Source of the DNA: Pegoplata infirma
Taxonomy: Eukaryota; Arthropoda; Insecta; Diptera; Anthomyiidae
DNA length: 64,000 nt
NCBI GenBank assembly: GCA_963921195.1
Contig: OY992537.1
Location: 133,012,694-133,076,693, forward strand
Direction: 5' to 3'
Positions 34,983 to 46,046 of this stretch are shown here, one piece after another. How positions within the stretch are numbered: the first letter of the stretch is position 1; every line of letters begins with the position of its first letter. The notes under the pieces are model-generated. The model was not told the DNA's origin, made no database searches, and worked only from the letters and a program-made list of their open reading frames with translations. The position numbers and the translations under genes were made by a program.

Positions 34983-36011
34983 CAGTGTTGCCATTTTGAC
35001 GCTTTTCTGGTATTTTCTGGTGCTTTTTTGGTCGTTTTACACGGAGTTTTTTTCGAATAACCTTTTAAAAAAAAGCGGGTATTCATGGCGCTTTTTTTTT
35101 TTTTGTGACGCTTTTGGTGTTTTTTATAAAAATTTTGTGATTTTGTTGTTAGCCCTGTTTTTTGCAGACCGGAATAAGATTAGGATTAACTCTATTTTGT
35201 TAAAAAATGGGTCGAATCAAGTCCAGAATTTTTTTTATATTTTTTTTTTCTGAATTTACATCTAAATAGTTAATATAAACAGGGGGAAAAATTAAGCGTT
35301 GTCCAAAATGTAAAATGGTATAAATAAATTTGAGTTAATCCAAGGATTTAACTAAATTTATTTTTCATTCTTTGCATTTTGGACAAAGCTTAATTTGTTT
35401 TCTGTTTATATTTACTAATTGTATGTAATTTCAGAAAAAAAATATAAAAAAAAATTCTGGACTTGATTTCACCCATTTTTTACCTAAATGAAGTTAATCC
35501 AAATCTTAATCTGGTCAGCAAAAAACAGGGCTACTATTTATTTTTATTAATTATTTTTATGTGTAAGGAAAATATTTACTGAAGTTTTTGTTACAAAACT
35601 ATAGTTTTTGTACGTGTTCCTTGACAGTTTTTTTTTAAACAATTCTGAAATTTGTTGGCTAAATTATAAATTACCTTCAGTATTTACAGTCAAATTTATT
35701 CAAATTAAAGCTATCAAATATTATTCACAAAAGAGGTATTTTATAAAAAAAAAATATTTTGTGGCTTGATAAGTGCGACAATCATACAGATCTATTTTAA
35801 AATTATTTATTTTTCTATAAAGATAAATAATATTGTATTAATTTTTAATGCAATTTTGTTTTTAGTTTTGTATCAAAAAATTTGGTATATGTTTTTTTCA
35901 TAGTGAAAAAGTACATACGCTTCTTTACCCTTTTTTGTATATTTTTACGCTTTTTTTACCCTTTTTTCCAACAATTTAGCACTTTTCTTCATTTTAGAAA
36001 TGGCAACACTG
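34983..36011. mobile_element. hAT element, CAGTGTTGCCA type
   Basis: CAGTGTTGCCATTTT and AAATGGCAACACTG, exact 8-bp AACATTGC (34975-34982, 36012-36019). The subterminal CGCTTTT/GGTGCTTTT words are repeated. 1029 bp with the palindrome at 35151 inside. Confidence 0.92.
35151..35532. mobile_element. 382-bp palindromic MITE nested in the hAT
   Basis: AGCCCTGTTTTTTGC and GCAAAAAACAGGGCT. The arms match through AAGATTAGGATTAACT, AAGTCCAGAATTTTTTTT and GTTTATATTTACTAA-like words, to a centre near 35340. A decayed copy lies at 39222..39520. Confidence 0.85.
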
Positions 36012-36247
36012 AACATTGCACATATTTATATTGTGCACTCTTCATTACCAACTTTTTGTTTCTTTGAGATTCACATTTCGCTTATTTATAATCAAAAAGA
36101 AAGTTGGTTATGAAAAGAGCACAATATAAATCTGTGAGAAAATTAGCTTTCAAAATTGACCACTCTCGTTTTTGTAGGTTATGTCAATTAAAAGTTACAA
36201 CCAAATCCAAAAGGGCTACAATAAGCGGCCTTATGTATAAGAGGATT

Positions 36248-36475
36248 AAAGTAATATTTATTATTTTATACATAAGGAAATACCCAAAAAACAAAATGGC
36301 ATGTCCCAATCCCCTTGGTCCCCCAAGTGTATATCTATGAACTTCTTCCTTTAAGGTAAGTAAGTTGCTCGTTTTTAAAGTAATATTTATTAATTTATAA
36401 AAGGGAAATACCCCAAAAAATGGCATGTCCCAATCCCCTTGGTCCTACAGGTGAAGAACTATAAACTTCTTCATA
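36248..36475. repeat. 129-bp tandem duplication
   Basis: AAAGTAATATTTATTA ... AAAATGGCATGTCCCAATCC, CCTTGGTCC occurs at 36248 and again from 36377. Confidence 0.85.
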
Positions 36476-36576
36476 TCGATCGAAAATTTTTGTTGAAAAA
36501 CAAGGAAAACTGTCAAATATTGGTAAAATGGGATTACAAGACTTTTTCTAGTAATTTCACAAGTTTTTTTTTTGTG
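36476..36576. mobile_element. Family A MITE, right end only
   Basis: GAAAACTGTCAAATATTGGT, then CTAGTAATTTCACAAG and TTTTTTTTTTGTG before TA. The left part is missing. Confidence 0.6.
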
Positions 36577-37460
36577 TAGATCCTTTAATTGGACATGAAA
36601 TAAGCATAAACTTAAGAACGATCACAGCGATCCAAATTTTAGTATTTTTTTTTGAAAAAATTTTGAAAAAATTTTAATGAAATTTTCAGCATATGTTTTT
36701 AGAAGATTTATATACAGTACATACCGATCGCTACAATAATTTTGTTGGTTGGGTTAATTCAGTTTATTTTTAATACTCCAGTCTACCATGTGCCTTGTGG
36801 GAGTTTTTTTTTTTTTTTTTTTGTAATGAAATGCATACTATTGATATACATTTCTATTGAATGCTTAAATAAAAATAAAATAATGTGGGTTCAACAGAAA
36901 AGTCGAAAAAAATCATTCATATTTTTAAAAGAGACTTCTGACATCAACAGATATTTATTTACCCCCATTATTACAAAAAACGAAACGCAACGTTTCCCTT
37001 CATTTTATTCTATTTTTTTACATTTACTAAATTGTTTTTGTAACAAAAAGTAAAGGGCTGCATTTTACATAATTATGTTGTTAATCTACATTTAGCATAC
37101 ACTGAAAGAAAGGATTCTTCGTTTTAATGAAAAACAAACGTTTCATCAATATGATGAAACATTTCATGATATTGATAACAATGTTTTATGTACTTTTATG
37201 AAATAATTCGACATATTGAAGATACGTATCGACACAGGTTCCACTAGAAAAGTAATTTTATGTTGAATTTATATACAAATAAGCGGCTTATTCTTAGAAA
37301 AGAGTCATAACTCTATAAAACTTAAAATATATAAAAGTGACGATTCAGACGATGTCAGGGATTTTGGGTTTAAAAAATTGGCGAAAAATCTTTTTTGGAT
37401 TTTTAAGCCATTATTTTTTAAGAAACTATTCATAGGAGATGAAAGGTTTTTTAATACCTA
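36577..37460. other. AT-rich, no gene or recognised repeat
   Basis: A 103-codon frame at 36742 is Phe/Lys-rich, with no family resemblance. Confidence 0.4.
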
Positions 37461-39158
37461 CACTCAAAAAATTATGTTAGTAAAATAAACTGAACATGTC
37501 AGTTAAAATAACTACTTTGTAAGTTGTTTTGGGGTCAACTACTTTTTCAGTTAAATCAACTAACTATGTTAGTTATTTTAACTGACAAAAACAACTGACT
37601 TAACTGACAAAAAACAACTTACATTTGTAGTCAAAACAACAAACACATGTAGTTAAAATAAAATAATCAATATATAATATTTTTTTTTTTCAAAAAATTT
37701 TTCAGAAAAAAAATTTAAGACCAACATTTTTTTAAAAATTTTTTCAGAGATAAAAAAATTAAAATTAACTACTTTAAATAACTGTTACAACATTACAGTA
37801 CTTTTTGTTAGTTGATCAAAAAAACGACTTAAAATAACAAACAGAAATAGTTGTTTGATATTTTTCATACAAAAACAACTGACTTTGTAGTTGAAAACAA
37901 CTGACTAGTGTAAAATATACAATTTTTTATATTTTTTTGTGTGTAATATATATAATTTTGTGGATACCACTACACTCAGAAAATTATGTAAGTTACTACA
38001 TGTTAGTTATTTGTATATTTTACAGTAGTTAGTTGTTTTCAACTACAAAGTCAGTTGTTTTTGTATGAAAAATATCAAACAACTATTTCTGTTAGTTATT
38101 TTAAGTCGTTTTTTTGAACAACTAACAAAAAAGTACTGTGATGTAGTAACAGTTATTTAAAGTAGTTAATTTTATTTTTTTTATCTCTGAAAAATTTTTA
38201 AAGTTTTTTTTCCAAAAAAAAAAAAATTTCGTTTTTTTATTTTTCACAACTTTAAAAAAAAACAAGTAAAAAAGTAAAATTCGGCCTTGCCGAATGTAGT
38301 GATACCCTCCACAATTTCAAAAAGATTATTGCAAAAAACTTTATTTAAAAGGAAATTACTTTTGAAAAAAAAAAAATTTGTTTGAAAAAAAAATTTCCGC
38401 GAAAATTTTTTTTTTTTAAAAAATCCGCGATTTTTTTTTTTTTTTGTAAAAAAATATGTTCGTACTTGTTTAAATACCATTTGGTGTTCAATTATGTTCA
38501 CATATGCCAACCAGAAGCCGAATTAAAGTATTTTGTATTTTTAGGTTATGTTGAATGTACTGAAATTTTTGAGGTGTGCTTACGTTTTCGTTCATAACTT
38601 TTGAACCGCTGAACCGATATCGCTGAAATGCAATACCAAACTTCTCGGGAGAACTTCCAACAAATTTGTTACGTTTCAGTCATCTCTGTGCAATATTTTG
38701 TCCGCGACAGCATTTTCCACAGACAGACAGACAGACAGACGGATAGACGGACATCGCTAGAATGTCTTAAAATCGATCGGGCATCATGAATATATATACT
38801 TTATGGGGTCCCAGATCGATATTTCGATGAGTTACAAACAGAATGACAAACTTATATATACCCTCTATCACTAAGTGGAGGGTATAAAAACGGAAAAAAT
38901 TTGGTCTTAAATTTTTTTTTAGAAAATGTTTTGAAAAAAAAAATTATATATTGATTATTTTATTTTTACTACATTTTAGTTGTTTTGACTACAAATGTAA
39001 GTAGTTTTTACTACATAAGTCAGTTGTTTTTTGTCAGTTAAAATAACTAACATTGTTAGTTGATTTAACTGAAAAAGTAGTTGACCCCAAAACAACTAAC
39101 AAAGTAGTTATTTTAACTGACATTTTCAGTTGATTTTACTAACATAATTTTTTGAGTG
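37461..39158. mobile_element. Family C giant palindromic MITE with a G element in its arm
   Basis: CACTCAAAAAATTATGTTAG to CTAACATAATTTTTTGAGTG, TA on both sides. The arms mirror each other through AACTACTTTTTCAGTTAA, TCAGTTGTTTTTGTATGAAA and others, with the centre near 37970. Minus the 630-bp G element it is about 1.07 kb. The centre (about 37978) holds a second decayed terminus, CACTCAGAAAATTATG, also seen alone at 40674. Confidence 0.92.
38261..38890. mobile_element. G-family element, complete copy 2
   Basis: Near-identical to 17158..17776 and in the same orientation, with the TTCGGCCTTGCCGAA dyad and GGAGGGTATAAAA end. It has a GACA repeat expansion (five GACA/GACG units) where copy 1 has fewer. 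Inserted in the right arm of family C, so it is younger than that element. Confidence 0.88.
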
Positions 39159-39221
39159 TAACTGTAAATGGAGGAAATAAAAATATGTACCTAAGTGCGA
39201 AAGAAATGTTAAACAAGAGGC

Positions 39222-39520
39222 TGTTTTTTTTTGCAGACCGGATTAAGATTAGGATAAACTTTATTTAGTAAAAAAATTTGGCAAATCAAGTCCAGAATTT
39301 TTTTTTATATTTTTTTTTCTGAAATTACATACAATTAGTAAATATAAACAGAAAAAAAATTAAGCTGTGTTCAAAACGTAAAGAATGAAAAATAAATTTT
39401 ATTAAATCCTAGGATTAACTCATTTTTATTTAACCATTTTACATTTTAAGCAACGCTTGATTTTTTTCCGGTTTATATATTTACTAATCTAACTAGAGTC
39501 GGTGTGCAAAAAACAAGCAT
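39222..39520. mobile_element. Decayed copy of the AGCCCTGTTTTTTGC palindrome
   Basis: Contains GCAGACCGGATTAAGATTAG, AAATCAAGTCCAGAATTTT and the mirrored GTGCAAAAAACAAGC end. The second arm is partly deleted. Confidence 0.65.
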
Positions 39521-39890
39521 AATATCAACTCTGAAGTGTTGTTATTGTTTAATAACAAAAATTAAATAAAACATTATGTAGTTTATTAAACAGTTTAGAT
39601 TTTATCCCCTCTATAATTAAGATATAACATAATACAGATGTTGTTATTTATAACAGAAGAAAATTTTAACGCATAAAGTAACAAAAATAATAAAAAAAAT
39701 ATAACAAAAATCAACAGCTGTTTGTAAAGTTTTAAATGATTTATGTTATTGCATGAGTCAACAAGTATAAACAAAAATATGTAATAATTTGTGTATAAAC
39801 TTATTTATTAACAATAATTTAACCCTTTCCCAGCAAAACATTTTCTGGGTATCTTTGCAGTCATGTTAGCCTTACTCCTTATTTTGAGTA
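39521..39890. other. AT-rich; one CCCAGCAAAAC terminus at 39828
   Basis: CCCAGCAAAAC at about 39828 could pair with GTTTTGCTGGG near 42200, but I see no duplication. Nothing else. Confidence 0.35.
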
Positions 39891-40515
39891 CACTCAAAAA
39901 AATAAAACTGTAAAGTTAGCAAAAAATTTAGTTAAATTTAACTAAAAAAAAACACCTGATTTTGAACCTACTAAATTTCTAGTTAATTTAACTAAAAATA
40001 ATTAGTTAACTTTTCGTAGAATGAATGTAGCAAAAAAAACGTAACTTTAACTAAAAATTCAGCTGAAAATTTCGTAAAATTTTTATGTATTAACAAAAAC
40101 ATTAGTTAAATTCATCTAAACTTTTTGTTAAAAAAATTGTAAGTTTGTTAAATATTGATTTTATACACTAACACTTCACTTATTTTTTTCTTTTTTTTCT
40201 CAGCATTAAGTTCAGCTTAAGTAGAACTTATGAGATTTGCATAGGAGGCTACACAAGAAATTTCTAACGGTTTTTCACTCGACAAATATGTTACGAGAAA
40301 TCAGCAAACTAATTAATAAAAATTCGTAAACACAGTTTTAAAGTCAACAAAAAAAATTAATTCAAAATTTGTTCAAAACTAGTATTTTCGTAAATTGAAC
40401 TTAACTAAAAAAAGTAGTTAAAACGCTGATTTTAACTAAAAATTTGCTAAAAAGCCAGTAAACTCGAGTTAAAAAAAAAAAATTTGTTAACTTTACAGTT
40501 TTATTTTTTTGAGTG
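39891..40515. mobile_element. Family B palindromic MITE, copy 3
   Basis: 625 bp, CACTCAAAAAAATAAAACTG to TTTATTTTTTTGAGTG, TA on both sides. Nearly the reverse complement of copy 2 at 24667. Confidence 0.9.
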
Positions 40516-40814
40516 TAGGTTTATTCTAGCTCGAGGTCATATTTCCGTTACTAACTAAAACTATGATATTCCCACATTAATAATTTTTCTACATGAAAAA
40601 TGTTTAAGATTCTAGGAAACTGCATCGGAAAACATTACATGACTTAAAACCGTAAAGTTTCTCTACACTCAGAAAATTATTGCAGTTACTACATAGCAGT
40701 CGTTTGTGTAGTACACTCATAGAAATATCTTAGTAGAAAAATTAGTAAACCCATTGTAGATCAAGTTTTACAGAATTTAACAAAAATCAATGTTGATATT
40801 ACAAAATTCAATAG

Positions 40815-41072
40815 TTGAAAAATACATAGTTGGAAAAAATTGTATAAAATATAAGTACATGAAATGTGCAACACTTTTTTTGCGGATCGCCATTAGTAAA
40901 TTTTTGTTGTCTTGTACAGAAGGGATGTTTTTTTAAAAAAAATCTTGAAAAATACATAGTTGGAAAAAATTGTATAAAATGTAAGTACATGACATGTGCA
41001 ACACTGTTTTTGCTGATCGCCATTAGTAAATTTTTGTTGTCTTGTACAGAAGGGATGTTTTAAAAAAAATAT
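40815..41072. repeat. 130-bp tandem duplication
   Basis: TGAAAAATACATAGTTGGAA ... TTGTCTTGTACAGAAGGGAT repeats at 40815 and 40945 with few changes. Short frames on both strands translate this duplication and are not genes. Confidence 0.92.
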
Positions 41073-41339
41073 CTTTTTTATAAGAAAATATTTGGTGAGT
41101 AATTAAATATATTTGTTTTTTAATTCATTAATAAAGCATTTTTTTATTTTCTTTAGCAATTTGTGATTTGGAATCTTTCTAAAAACTCTAGAAGCTAATC
41201 ACGTAAAATGATTAAAACAACAACGAAATACATCACAGTCCAAGTAAACAAAAAAATATCATCAAAAAACAAAATAATTTTATGTGAAAATAATGAGTTA
41301 ATGAAAACCACGAAAAAATATTGTAAAAATATTCAATTA
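41073..41339. other. AT-rich, no feature
   Basis: Nothing could be supported. Confidence 0.4.
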
Positions 41340-41989
41340 AATAAAATATTGAAATTTACATTTTTTTTGTTATTTTACAACTTTTTTTGTAATTTTACAA
41401 ATTTCCAACATAATTTTACAAAAAAATCTAGTGAATTCACGAGAATTCAATTGCGCCAAAAAACTGCAAATTTACAATTTTATTGGTAAAAAACTTGTAA
41501 AATTGCAAAATTATTGGTAAAAAGCTTGTAAAATTACTAGTATGGAGTCGTTAAATAATGAATCTTGCGTAAAATTTTTTTAAAAGATTTATTAAAAAAT
41601 TTTTAGGTTTCTCTCAACAAAAAATGCAAATCAAATTAAATTAAAATCAGAAAATCTTTGACAATTTTACAAAAAACAAAACTTATTCTTTTTTTTTTTT
41701 TAAATTGTATTTTTTTCGTAAGTGTTCTTGGGGAAGAATCCACACTAAGAATTCTCGTAAAATCGGAGGTAGCAAAAAATCTAGTAAAGTTACGAAACCT
41801 CCTTGTAGATTTTGTCGTGTCAAAAAATTTGTAAATTTACAATTGTATTGGTAAAAACCGTGTAAAATTACAAAATTATTGGTAAAAAGCTTGTAATATT
41901 ACTAGGAATTTTTGTAAAATAGGAGGTAGCAAACAAAAAAAGTTACGTTAAGATTTTCTTGTAATTTTACAAGGTTTTTTTTTTCAGTG
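41340..41989. mobile_element. Family A MITE, left-truncated, with internal foreign segment
   Basis: The right end CAAGGTTTTTTTTTTCAGTG is followed by TA. 41540..41752 is unlike family A and separates two family A blocks that join at an ACTAG/TAAGAATTCTCG boundary. Confidence 0.65.
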
Positions 41990-41991
41990 TA

Positions 41992-42185
41992 CATTTGGAA
42001 ATTTTTAAAATACATTTGGAAAATTTTAAACGACATTTGAAAAATTAAAAAAAAAAAATTTTTGATAATTTTCAAATACATTTGGACAATTTTAAAATAC
42101 ATATGGACAATTTTGAAATTCATTTTGACAATTTTAAAATATAGTTCGACAATTTGGAATTTTTAAAATACAATTGGAAATGGTG
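41992..42185. mobile_element. Partial foldback element related to 15760..16514
   Basis: Tandem TACATTTGGACAATTTTAAA units end in CAATTGGAAATGGTG followed by TA, the same terminus as the 15760 element (CAATTGGAAATGGCG). Confidence 0.6.
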
Positions 42186-43179
42186 TATTTGCCAGAGTTT
42201 TGCTGGGAATATAAGAAATATTCAAACAATTAAGGAAAAAGTCAGGAAAATTTATAAAAAAAATCGAAATATTTCGGAAAAATTCAAATTAAAAAAAAAA
42301 AAATCGACAAAATTTAAAAATTTAAGAAAAATAAAATTACAAACAAGTAGAAAAGTTAAACTCGACTTTGCCGACTCTATGAATGAATACCTTCCACAAT
42401 GCTTTTTTTTAAAGAATAGTACATTTTTTAACATGGAAAAAATTAACAACTTTGACTAGAAATATTTTATTTTGAGTAAAAAACTATTTTTTGTCATTTT
42501 TAAAAATTAAGAAAAATTACTATTTTTTTTTTTTGAGTGTAAAAATTTTTTCGAGTGTAATGTTTTTTTTACTGTAAAAATATTTCTGAGTGAATGCACG
42601 TACGTATGTACACAAAATATTGTAATTTTTGTAAAAACAAAAATTTTTTTTGAGTGTAAAATTTTTTTTGAGTGTAAAATTTTTTTCGTGTGTAATTTTT
42701 AAGTTACCAATGCTTTTAAAACTAAACAAGTTTAAAAAAGCATTGCTTTAAAATTAATCAAGTTTGAAAAGCATTGCTAAGTTACCACCAATGTTTTTCA
42801 AACTTCTTTAACACGTGCACTCAAAAAAAAAAGTTTGTAAAATTACAAGTAAAAGGTCTTGTAATTCTGTTTTACTAATATTTTTGTCTTTTTACAAAAA
42901 TTGTTGTATATTTAATAAAACCAAATCTACAGTTTGCTTTGTAATTTTACTATTATACGTTGGTAAATTTATTTTACAAATTTTCAAGGTAAATTTACAA
43001 AAAAGTGAATTATTTTACAAATTAAAAAAATATTACAAGGTGTTTAGTTTTTTTACACAAGAAAACTGTAATTGTACAACAAAATTTTACTTGATGTTAT
43101 TTAGTCTTTCTACCAAAAAATGTTTTTTTACAAACATTTTTTTATAAGATCGTTTACAAGGTTTTCAGTTTGAAATGTA

Positions 43180-44101
43180 TGTATTGAAAAGTACAAAATT
43201 CCAATGTAATTTTACAAAACTTATTTTATTACTAGAAATAGTGTTGTTTTACAAAAAAAAAAAATAATTATTCAACAATAGGACACGCAAAAATTTTCTA
43301 AGTTCAGATTTTTTTTTGCGTTTTGGAGTAAAAAATTTAGTTAAAAATAATTTTTTATAAATAAAAAATTTCATAAAAAAAAGTTTGGAAATTTTTTAAG
43401 TTCCGGACACAAAAATTTTTCAACTAATTGTAAGCTTTAGCAAAAAAATTGAATTTTTACACCATTTTTGGTAATTTGCGTTAAGTAAAAAACCACAATT
43501 TTTATGTGTTTCTACTATATAATTTTTCTAGTTTTTTTTTTTGTATTTTTACCATTTATTTGGTAATTTTACCATATTTTTTTGTTAATTTTTTTTTTTA
43601 AATTTGGCACCTAAAATGTCAATAAAAAGCTACCAATCATGAAAAATTAAGTTTTTCTTATTTTAACAGGTATTCAAACATCCAACCTACAATATCCAAA
43701 AAAAAATCAGATTTTTTAAAAATACTTGTGAAAATAATTAAAAATTAAAAAAAAATTGTTATTTTTTGACTAATTTTTCTTGAAAATATAAGAAATTTCT
43801 AGTGTAGCCTCCTTCGAAATTCTCATATGTTCTTCTTAAGAAAAACGAAATGTCGAGAAAAAATAAAAAAGTGCAGTGTTATACATTAAAAAGTTTGTTA
43901 AATGTGTTCAAGTGAAAAAAAAATCATTTCAGGTTGTTGAAGTGCTACTCCAGCTGCCGAAGAAGGAAAAATAAGATGCACCAATGGAAAAAAACCTTTA
44001 AATTTACAAAACAGATATGAAAATTTAAAAAACAAAATTGTATACTTACGAAAAAAGTTGTAATTTTACAAAAATGTAGTAGAAAATACAAAAACAATAC
44101 T
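43180..44101. other. AT-rich interior of the 42818 element
   Basis: 43795..43910 (GTGTAGCCTCC ... TTCTTCTTAAG) resembles the family B core at 24930..24990. No gene. Confidence 0.45.
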
Positions 44102-45099
44102 AGTGGTGTTTTTGTCGATACCAATGAACGCTTAGATAATCCGCTTCAAATAAAACAACATAACCGCTTAACTTATTTGATTTGGTATCACTTTTGATTT
44201 TTATAAAATTAGACACCACTTTTAAATAAATTGACATTTGAAAAAAATAATATGTACATTATAAATTATTGAAAATTATCCAACAAAAACCTCCATAACA
44301 AATAGAAGTGTATGAATGGCAGTGTTAGCACAAAGAATTCTTTGCCTTAGAGATACCAACCAAAGTTGTCTCTTTAGACTTTTTAAGGTATACCTACAAC
44401 CACCAAAAGTATTCCCCAGAGTCACTATGGTCTGGTCCAATAAAACACATATAACACGAGTACATGAAGGTATTTCCTTCAATTGCATTTAAATCCAATA
44501 AACAGATTCTAATATTGTCCTTTAAAATTTATATGTATCTCAGAATCATGTGGTCTTCAGTAAAAAATTATTTAAAAATAAAAAACGCAGTTTCCTTAAC
44601 ATATTTAAGATGTTTCATTTTATTAAAATCCAAGGGATTAGGTTAATATGTTTAATAACCAAACTAAAAAAGTTATTGTTTTGTAACATGCTGCAGTAAT
44701 TTGTTGTGGACTTTCTCTTTTGCAGCCTTCAGTACTTTCTATGAACAAACAGAAAAGCCATCTCCTTAAATAATTCGAATGTAGAAAAAGATAATTAGTA
44801 CGGGCAACAGTTGCTGGACACCATTCCATTTAATGGAAGCCACTGGATTGTTGATTATTTTTAAAATTTTTTTTATTGTTTTTTTATTTTAAAATAATTT
44901 TTTTGATAATTTTTATAAATACATTTGACAATTCAAACATACGTAGATAAAGTCAATAGATAAATATTTTCAAAACTTGGTAACATTTTTATAAGTGCTT
45001 AATTTTTAAGCACTTTTAAATTTGATGTCTTAGCTAAGCGTATATAGACAAAAATTTGTATGAAAATTTTATATTTGGGACGACAAAAACACCACTACT
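44102..45099. mobile_element. Inverted-repeat element of unknown superfamily
   Basis: AGTGGTGTTTTTGTCG and CGACAAAAACACCACT, followed inward by CTTAGATAA/TTAGCTAAGCG-like words. No convincing duplication. Unlike other elements it is not simple-sequence. A + strand frame at 44300..44460 (QRILCLRDTNQSCLFRLFKV, then QPP and VW) loosely recalls a non-LTR reverse transcriptase. The minus-strand frames at 44276 and 44638 resemble nothing I know. The coding origin is unresolved. Confidence 0.5.
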
Positions 45100-46046
45100 G
45101 TAGATTTACAAATTTTTTGGTTAAACTACTGTATTTACGGCAAACAAATTAGAAAAAATGGTACATATACAATAAAAATTTTAAATTTACCACTTTTTAT
45201 TGTAAATATACAAGTTTTTTGCCATAAAAAACAGTAATTTAACCAAACAATTTGTAAATTTACAATTTTGGTTTTTGATTTTCTACTTTATTTTGTAAAT
45301 TTAAAACTTTTTTTTGTAAGTTTACAATTTTTTTTGTAAATTTTATGTTTTTTTTTTTTGCAGATTTACAATTTTTATTGTAAATATACGTGTTTGTCAA
45401 TATTTTTTTGTGGTAAAAACAGTAGTTTAACATAATAATTTGTTAATCTACAATTTATTTTTTTCATTTTCTATTTTTTCTTTGTAAAATAACAACCTTT
45501 TTCTGTAAGTTTACAATTTTGTTTTGTAAATTTACCAAATTTTTTGTAAATTTACAAAAAAAAATGTTCACCTCGAAGTTAATATTTTACAAAAAAAAAT
45601 TGTAAATTTACATTTTCTTTTGTTAAATCAATTTACAAATTATCCCCGTAACATTACGGGGATTCTTGCTAGTACATATTTTACAAAACCAGCCCCGTAA
45701 AATCACGGGGATTTTATGTCATTTTACAAACTTTTTTTTTTGAGTGTGGCATTTAAGATGAAACCAATCTGAAATTCAGGGTTTTGCTTATAACTTTTGA
45801 ATTACTGGACCGATTAAGCTGAAATTCAATACTAAACAGACCTGGGGAACGACAAAGATACATGCCAAGTTTCAACAGTCTCATTATTGTCTGTCGAAAG
45901 TTATCGTGTTTTTTTATCTCGTAAATTCGTGAAAAACCATTGCCAAAATTTACTCTTTTCCTCATAACTTTTGAAAAACTGGACCGATTTGGCTGGATTG
46001 CAATACCAATCTGACCAGATAAGCTAAACTTCAGTAGCATCTGTAA

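Larger units (their letters stand above)
34945..36174. mobile_element. TA-flanked hairpin MITE interrupted by a hAT
   Basis: CAAACAAGAGAGTAGTCGAT and, reversed, CAAAAACGAGAGTGGTCAAT, TA on both sides. Minus the 1-kb hAT it is about 195 bp. The right part has its own hairpin at 36027..36128 (ATTGTGC ... ACCAACTTT / AAAGTTGGT ... GCACAAT). Confidence 0.75.
42818..45747. mobile_element. CACTCAAAA-type element with TG flanks, carrying inserted DNA
   Basis: CACTCAAAAAAAAAAGTTTG and CAAACTTTTTTTTTTGAGTG, with TG on both sides. The arms 42818..43180 and 45100..45747 are full of TTGTAAATTTACAA words; a CCCCGTAA...TTACGGGG hairpin lies near 45645..45710. The middle holds family B-like remnants (43300..44000) and the element at 44102. 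Confidence 0.7.

Noticed and set aside
36345..36365. AAGGTAAGTAAG as a splice donor or recursive splice site
   Set aside because: On the + strand, opposite to capu, and without an adjoining pyrimidine tract plus AG; no matching minus-strand ratchet site was seen.
36742..37053. 103-codon frame
   Set aside because: Composition-driven; no domain, start context or splice sites.
40866..41063. 65-codon Cys/Phe-rich frame, also one on the other strand
   Set aside because: Generated by the 130-bp tandem duplication.
39828..42210. CCCAGCAAAAC/GTTTTGCTGGG as ends of one element
   Set aside because: No flanking duplication and the intervening DNA is better explained by independent elements.
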